From Agapetus fuscipes (taxonomy: Eukaryota; Arthropoda; Insecta; Trichoptera; Glossosomatidae), in NCBI GenBank assembly GCA_951799405.1, contig OX637361.1, positions 10,266,170-10,330,169 on the forward strand: DNA of 64,000 bases, read 5' to 3'. A model generated the notes under the pieces. It worked only from the letters and a program-made list of their open reading frames with translations, was not told the DNA's origin and did no database searches. A program made the translations under genes and the position numbers. Positions 57,615-64,000 of this stretch are shown here, one piece after another (positions within the stretch are counted from its first letter, which is position 1; each line of letters begins with the position of its first letter).

Positions 57615-57930
57615 CTACTGTATGCTTAATTTAAGTCATTGCGTTTCTCTTCACTGGTCTTCGCCTTTTTAGCTGGATTAAAAAAAAACTCCAAGGGGAT
57701 TTGTTTCTTCCTGCCTTCCAGAATGCTGCAGAAATGAGTTAGGCAAGTGCCATTAAATAGCTCCGATGCACGACCAGTTGCAACATTTTCGTGGTGTTTC
57801 TTTTCCACAAACTTTTATTTTCGCCGGATCCCAAATAACTCGTATGTTAGGGCACTCCTATCTTGAGATACCACTATATACAGAAACACATAATCGTTTT
57901 GTCATCATCTCCATGTATTTCTCTCAATTT

Positions 57931-58200
57931 CCGTCCGGTCGATAGCTCACTTCGTAGAGTGCTTGCAATTCATGCCGAGAGCTCGGGTTCAAATCCCACC
58001 GAGTGTGTCAGAAATTAATTCCCGTTTCGGTGTTAATTTCAAACCCGAAATAGAATACCGGTAAGGTGCACACAAGGCAAGGTTGATCAGCCATCACAAG
58101 GAATGATTAGGTACCACCGCCCTCGGGAGCTGGGAAATCTCCACTTCAACTGAAATGTTTGGCGTAAAGCCGGCTCAAATTTGTGCTTATTTCATTTACA
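57931..58200 (+). mobile_element. SINE-C copy
   Basis: Head CCGGTCGATAGCTCACTTCG, B-box GGTTCAAATCCCACC, body to GGCGTAAAGCCGGCTC. The last third is absent. Confidence 0.75.
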
Positions 58201-58627
58201 ATGACCTGTCAAAGTTCCCGCCGTAATTTGGTGGGTGGGTGGCGAGCATAAAAAATAAATTTCAATGAACTTTTTTGTTGTACCTATCTACATATTTTTA
58301 CCTACCAGATTCGATCGCTTTACGCTGAGAGTGAAAGCATTTTCCAATTTCTCATGTATTCGGTTATTACGCTCGGAATATAATGGCGCCATTGTTGGCG
58401 ATAATGCAATACCAAAAGAAGATACAAGCTCTGCTGTGTATCTTTTTTTACATTCATAATGGCTTTCCGCCACTGTTTCACACGAAAGATTGTTTTTTAT
58501 TTACTTCGGTTCAATATTCTTTAACAGCCATTTTTGTTTGGCGCGTATATTTTAAAATCCTATCTTTCATCTTGAATTTCTTAGTACGGGCAGTGTAAAT
58601 GAAAATATGTATGTTTTATATCATTGA

Positions 58628-58790
58628 AAGGCGGCAGGAGTTGCAAGGTTTATATTCATGTGAGGTTTGGTTTATTTTGTAAGTACACCTGCAACATGTG
58701 TAATTGCGAACTTGCACGCTTTCGCTTGTGGGGATGCATTACATATTTATCTTCAATGTTAAAATATCCTTGCAACTTAGATTGTAGATA
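58628..58790 (+). mobile_element. Family B copy, 5' truncated
   Basis: From AAAGGCGGCAGGAGTTGCAA to CCTTGCAACTTAGATTGTAG. It belongs to the subgroup seen at 2608 and 43495. Confidence 0.7.
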
Positions 58791-58799
58791 TGAATGCTA

Positions 58800-59815
58800 T
58801 AATCGATGAGTTAATTTTAATGTCACATCATTGAGGTATATATTATAGAGGCCCTCAATGTGTCACATTGAGACTGCCCATTGACATCTGAAATCATACT
58901 TCTCTCTTCGAACTTCATATTTTTCTTAAACGGGAATGTTAGCCTCATTACCATTTATATATCTACCTAATGTACTTAATACATAACGATACGGATATAA
59001 AATTTGTTTATGTAAGAACTAATACGTTATTTTAATGTGTATTAGGTAAAAAAAAATATCGTTTTGATTATTGGCTAGTTATCAAGTGAGTTTCACGCAT
59101 TCTTGAGTTTTGCAATTTTTTTTTACAATTTACATCCACATGATATTACTTACATCCTTTCAGGCATGCTATTCTATAATACCATATTATTATTTCGAAT
59201 TATTCAATTCATTGGATAGTTAGTTATATACTCCCTTTAACGTAATCATGGAGTCCGCGTATTCAATTTTTCCCTCGGCGGCATGACGTCACAGTTAAAA
59301 TGTTTTGGATCGTAAACGGTAGGTATATAATTTTTTTAAAGGACGTATATTTTTAAAATTAGAAAGTTGGTATTATGGAACTTACATGTGTACCAACTGT
59401 GAAAATCTGAAATTACAAATTACGAACGAATTCAAATTTAGAACATGTTTACTTCTCCATCTCGAGTGCAGCATTTTGCCGCTGATTTTTACAAAATGAC
59501 AAATTTCTTATGCGTTTTATTTTATCGATCGCGTTTTAATCTTATTTCTGTTTGTTTATTTGTGTGGTTTATGATATTAGCGGAAGCTTTATACGACATT
59601 TTGTGTGTTTTCCACACAGATAACATTTAGATGTTCCGCAGTGTGTGACATTTTGGTCTAAAAATGCGACACTCTGATAATGCGAGCTATGTAATGGATT
59701 CAGCTCGTGAATTTATATACCTAGAAGAAATTGTAATATCTCACGGTTTGCGCGATTGCTAGGGAAAAGGAAAATATTTTTTTTATTGGTTGCTAAGGGC
59801 TGTTCTCCCATGCAA
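58800..59815. other. AT-rich stretch without recognised gene
   Basis: A family E-like fragment (ATGGAGTCCGCG...GCATGACGTCACAG) lies at about 59248-59297. Nothing else is supported. Confidence 0.35.
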
Positions 59816-59821
59816 TCGCTG

Positions 59822-60075
59822 TTATGGCCGAGGGTGTCAATGGCTGATCTTTCTAGCGTATTTGGAATAGAATAACGTTGGTTCGATCCCCGCTTGGGTC
59901 ATTTGACCGTAACTTTGATCCTGCTTCAACAGATGTCATTGGGTAATTATTAATTAATAATTAATTAAAAATATACAATAATGAATTATTAATTAATGAT
60001 ATTAATACCTGTTTCTGGCCAGGCAGAATAGGTTGGTGAATTTCATTCCTATTCACAAATCTATTTTAAAAAAAT
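59822..60075 (+). mobile_element. SINE-D copy
   Basis: Head TTATGGCCGAGGGTGTCAAT, B-box GGTTCGATCCCCGC. The AT palindrome ATTAATTAATAATTAATT lies in the middle and the tail is CTGGCCAGGCAGAATAGG. Confidence 0.8.
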
Positions 60076-60149
60076 GTGTGATTTTTTCCCGCCGAGAAAA
60101 AAATATATTAGACTTTTTAAAGTTTGTGTATTCACACAGTGAAAATTCA

Positions 60150-60334
60150 TTTTTATAAATAATTATAAAAAATTATAAAAAACACAGAGTTTTATTTTCA
60201 CAAATTTTCACAAAAAGAGTATCCTCTTGATAATGACGTGAATAAGTCGAAAGTACTTGAGGTTGAAATAAATACTCAATTTGTGAAAATAAAACTCTGT
60301 GTTTTTTATAATTTTTTATAATTATTTATAAAAA
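60150..60334. repeat. Perfect 57-bp inverted repeat
   Basis: The arms 60150-60206 and 60278-60334 are exact complements (ending CACAGAGTTTTATTTTCACA on the inner left side) around a 71-bp loop. The left flank TGTGTATTCACACAGTGAAA resembles the flank of the hairpin at 10465. Confidence 0.9.
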
Positions 60335-60504
60335 AATATATACTTAGATACATTCAAATTAAAAGCCCTAGCCGCCGACATTGCAGATCAACGTACATTT
60401 TTTGTGGTCCTTGCAGACTTCTTTCAATTAATTTAGAATCGTAACCTTTTTCATCCATGCTCTCCTTTTTTATGACTCTGAATATCCCGTAGACATAAAT
60501 CGAT

Positions 60505-60600
60505 TCCTTATAGCAGGGGCTTCGAACTACGGTCCGCGAAAGGATTTGGTCCGGCCCGCAGACGCCAATAAAATAAAGTTTAGTTTTAGATATTCAGAAC
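60505..60600 (+). mobile_element. hAT-like terminus remnant
   Basis: CAGGGGCTTCGAACTACGG and CCGCGAAAGGATTTGGTCC resemble the start of common hAT elements. The other end was not found. Confidence 0.35.
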
Positions 60601-60807
60601 GGAAAGATCGACCGCGCGAAGACACTTAAAACTTGAGTTTAAAAATTTATTTATCTGTAAAAATGGACTGGGATTGCTTAAAAAAATATGTTTCCAAGTG
60701 ACAAATTTTCCACCCCGGGGGACAAGTCATCCAGACCCCTTTTGCCCCGCCATACCACCTTGAAATTTCAATACTGCCCTTGGTTAAAATAGTTTGGAGA
60801 AAAAAAA

Positions 60808-60895
60808 CGCAAGTCAGCTACACATATAGTGTAACTACTTGCCGCGTTATTCCCGAAGGGGTCGCATGTGGCGAGTTTAATCTATTTACTTTAGA
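60808..60895 (-). mobile_element. SINE-C fragment
   Basis: The 3' part only: CAGCTACACATATAGTGTAA, then GCGTTATTCCCGAAGGGGTC. Confidence 0.65.
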
Positions 60896-61066
60896 GAACT
60901 GAACCCTGTAGTGTAGAAGTTTTTCATGAGAACTGCCTTATAATTAGTTCACTTACAATGAGAACTTACTCGCGATAAATAATAAGATAAGATAATCCAC
61001 GATATCTCAAATCAGTAAACAGCACTTGTTCAGTTTTACCTTTAAGGTGGCGATATGTACGCAAAA

Positions 61067-61378
61067 GCTACACATATAGTGTAACCTCTTGCCGCGTTAT
61101 CCCCGAAGGGTTTCGCATGTGGCGAGTGGAACCTATTTATTATTACATTTCAAGGGACCGGCCTTACGCCAACCACTTCAGTTGAATTTCGTTGGGGTTT
61201 CCCAGTTCCCGAGGGAGCTGGTTCTCATTTATTGTGAATGCTGAGTAAATCTTGCCGGTATTTTATTTTGGGTTTTGAAATAAACAACGAAACGGAAAAT
61301 CATTTCTGACACCCTCGGTGGGATTCGAACCACCAACCAACAACAAAAGTAGAGTAAACCAACTGAGCTATCGACCGG
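61067..61378 (-). mobile_element. SINE-C copy, full length
   Basis: In reverse it runs from AGCTACACATATAGTGTAAC to the head AACTGAGCTATCGACCGG, with the B-box GTGGGATTCGAACCACC region near 61318. Confidence 0.8.
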
Positions 61379-61813
61379 AATAAATATGCAATTAATTAAA
61401 AATTAAAGCCCTAGCCGCCAACATCGCAGGTCAGCTTCCATTTTTTCATATTTCTTTCATTTCATCCAGAATTGTAACCTTTTCATCCATTCTCTCCTTG
61501 TGTTATTACTCTGAATATCCCGTAGGTATAATTAATGTAGTGTATAAACAAGCCTCCCCTGCATTTATTTGCCTGTGCAGATATTGCAGATATTGCAGAT
61601 CATGCAGTGTGGGTAGATGGACGAGCAGGTACATGCGCAGACAATATGTAGAAAGCGAATCGTCATTCCCACCGTCTCTCGCCGTGAATGCCCATCGCTA
61701 ATTGTTATGAAACGCTCAAAACAATAGAAGAAAGTAAAAATGGATTCCCCGTCGCGTCGACGCTGTTTCACACATTTCATTGCCAGCTCACACATACATA
61801 TCGACGGTTAAAT

Positions 61814-62792
61814 AGTTATTTATGCCACTGCCAAGTAATGATAGTCTTTTTAACACGAGTGCTAGTTTGTGCCATGAGGCGCAGCCGAATGGCACAATAG
61901 AAAGCACGAGTGTTACAAAGACTAATTACGTGCAGTGGCATACAATACTTTTTCTACGACCATGAGAGAATTAACAAAATAGTGAATAATAGTCATTATA
62001 ATGTACTCGTCCATTTGAAGTAATTAAAACCTTACCTTTGTCAAAACGTGTGATTTATCATTCCCTTCGATTATCTAATCTAACCTAAGTTGTAAAAATA
62101 AATTATATTTAGGTTTCATATTGAATTCATGCCCACAAGCCGACACATATGTATAAGGTCGCGCTTTTACATCCTGCATATAAGCTTAAACATTCAAACC
62201 CAAAACTCAAATAAACATATGCCCTGCAGTTGTATTGGCAGGTGAACCAATTTGTACAGCATAGGTGATCAACCTCATACTCACCTATTAACCAAGTAAC
62301 TTTTTGAGTTTGTTTATTTTTTGCGGTGAAATTTTTTGTATTGTTTTCCTTTCAAGCCTTTATTTTCCATTGAAAAAAGGAAAGCTTTATTTGGAGCAAT
62401 CCGATAAATAAATTCGATAAATTTTAGCACTATTAACAATTTTTATTTGACTCTACACATAAAATATACTTATTTATTTTCATCTGAACAGGGCTGAAAG
62501 TCTCATCACCACGGTAATTCCTACCTACCGAATATCACTAATATTGTATGAAGCCTAATCAGCTGATCGCTTGCGGCCATCTTGGATTGACAGGTCTTCA
62601 AACCCCCATACGAGGTTGACATTTGAAATTAAAAAATGGTTCCAATTCTGACAATGCGCATGCGCACATGTTCATTTTAACACGGTTACCGGTTGCATAA
62701 TGTAACATTATGCAACGGGTGTAGAAATGTATGGCATTGTGATTGCGTTAGCCGTTTTGTAATTAGTAAATTACCAAATGGGAGTAGAAAAA
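61814..62792. repeat. 1-kb duplicated composite block, copy 2
   Basis: Same parts and order as 29691-30651. The hairpin loop is longer here (GTTTGTGCCATGAGGCGCAG). A family B copy in reverse lies at 62078-62305 and a MITE-G start at about 62490. It ends AAATGGGAGTAGAAAAAGG. Confidence 0.85.
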
Positions 62793-62800
62793 GGCATTTC

Positions 62801-63158
62801 TAGGGCATAAGCGACAATTTGGTCAAAATTGAATTATGAATGCTATCCTACTGAAAATTTTCCGCTCTTCCTAATGCGCTAACTCCCATAGCTCTACGAT
62901 GATTTTTTGTGTTGTTTATGCTCAAACAAACAACTGCGTTTTCGAATTATGGTTTTGGTGTTACCGAAAAGATTTTGGCCTTTTTTGTCCCAAAGGCGCT
63001 TGTTCGTAAAACCACATTTTAATAAGATTTTTTTTTAATAAATTTTAGAGCTGTTTTGATTTAAGTGATATGATAAAAAAAAAGTTATGCATTTTTTCTG
63101 CAATCTCAAACATTAAACTGCTCTCCTGAACAATTTAGTTTATGTCGCTTATGCCCTA
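62801..63158. mobile_element. Short element with 16-bp inverted termini (Tc1/mariner-like?)
   Basis: TAGGGCATAAGCGACA at 62801 is exactly complementary to TGTCGCTTATGCCCTA ending at 63158. The outermost TA on each side could be the target duplication. It is 358 bp with no coding frame. Confidence 0.7.
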
Positions 63159-63537
63159 CTGCCTTTTAACCGTCTATATTATATTATGTTATACAGGCGT
63201 AGACAGCTTTAATGAATGAATTCAGATGGCAGCTTAAGGAGGGATGACTTTAGGGCCTTCAAACTGCTAAAGTCAATCGGTGATATTCACACACAGCAAA
63301 TCCATGGCCCAACCGCCACCAAAGTGAAATATCCATACAAAAAAAACGATTATCCATGGATCAGCTATGTATTAAATGTGTTGTGAATGACTGTGAATGA
63401 GTTTTATTTGGTTTTTCTTCAACAATATACTTTTTAAATCACTAACTGTGCGTCGCGGCGCGACCTATTCAATTTAAAAAAATCAGCAACATTCTTGTAT
63501 GAAAATTGTTTACAATTCTTGAATTTTTTATTTGAAT

Positions 63538-63760
63538 TAGTGATTCCCAAAGCGGCCTATATAGACCCCTGGGGGTCTACGGGATACTCGATGGGGGTCT
63601 ACATTGACGCGGCATAAGAATGGGGGTCCACAAGTTGTCTCCCTCCCTCCCCCCCCCCCCCCCATGTTATACAAAAAGCCGCAACAATTTTCGGGGGGTC
63701 TACCGAAACCCCCAAAATTTTGGAAGTGGTCTATGGCAAATAAAAGTGTGGGAACCTCTG
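63538..63760. mobile_element. hAT-type MITE related to 23857-23986
   Basis: It starts TAGTGATTCCCAAAGC and ends TGTGGGAACCTCTG, the same terminal forms as 23857-23986 in inverted orientation. It contains CCTGGGGGTCTACGGGAT and a C run at about 63645-63663. No matching target duplication was found. Confidence 0.65.
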
Positions 63761-63881
63761 GTGTAGTCTGTAGGCTGTTAAAATTCGGGTTAGTTTCACT
63801 GAAAGCTGTGTCTACACCCCACTCACCCCTCTGCCCACGATTAAGGACGCCGAAAAAGATTGGGTACCTCTGTACCCTTAG

Positions 63882-64000
63882 TACGAGTTGAAAAACTTGA
63901 GAAAAGTCAAGTTTACGGAAAATATAAAAGAGTGATTTCTCCCAAAATCTGCCGTTTTTGTTTTCTTACACTTTATGCTCTTAGCAAAAGAGTTACAGTG
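63882..64000 (+). mobile_element. Second copy of the window-start MITE, cut by the window end
   Basis: GTACGAGTTGAAAAACTTGA to CCCAAAATCTGCCG matches 70-117 plus 444-480 without the SINE. Confidence 0.7.

Overview
The window is eukaryotic, AT-rich and intron-bearing. It looks like an arthropod, probably an insect. The evidence is a clockwork-orange-type bHLH-Orange gene, GT-AG introns, and a mitochondrial L55 and a TESK-type kinase of insect appearance. Frequent TAGGTA/TACCTA runs are compatible with Lepidoptera, but that is only a weak hint. Some of the retroelement remnants are of types common in many invertebrates, so order-level assignment stays open.

Four host genes are supported. (1) clockwork orange (cwo): the last three coding exons lie at 8880-11994 (+), and the 5' exons were not found. 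(2) The lysosomal/axonal small GTPase Arl8: complete in five exons at 16561-19178 (+), 187 aa. (3) mRpL55: complete in two exons at 30984-29290 (-), 118 aa. (4) One exon at 32130-32525 (+) ends inside the glycine-rich loop of a TESK/center divider-type kinase. No later kinase exon was recognised. mRpL55 and the kinase gene are divergent and lie about 1.1 kb apart. The genes are functionally unrelated to one another: circadian transcription, organelle transport, mitochondrial translation and actin/cofilin signalling.

Most of the rest is layered mobile DNA. Four high-copy short families recur. SINE-A has a tRNA-like head and a tail shared with a LINE 3' end. SINE-C and SINE-D are tRNA-like with other heads. 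Family B is about 250 bp, has about 25 copies, and ends in a TAGATTA-type microsatellite. hAT-type elements with 8-bp target duplications lie at 23857-23986, 24999-26788 and 27011-28048, and the two larger ones carry nested SINEs. A LINE with an intact 944-codon EN-RT ORF and a TAAA tail lies at about 49965-53535. Many broken LINE C-termini, inverted-repeat MITEs, two LTR-like segments and a possible Penelope-type hammerhead motif (41943-41984) are also present. A 1.8-kb minisatellite (4415-6250) is built from 15-16 bp monomers arranged in 92/107-bp higher-order units.

Layout: 0-8 kb repeats and minisatellite; 8.9-12 kb cwo; 13-16.5 kb repeats; 16.5-19.3 kb Arl8; 19.3-28.3 kb repeats and hATs; 29.3-31 kb mRpL55 (intron holds copy 1 of a 1-kb duplicated block); 32.1 kb kinase exon; 32.5-64 kb presumed kinase intron or intergenic DNA packed with repeats, including the LINE and copy 2 of the block.
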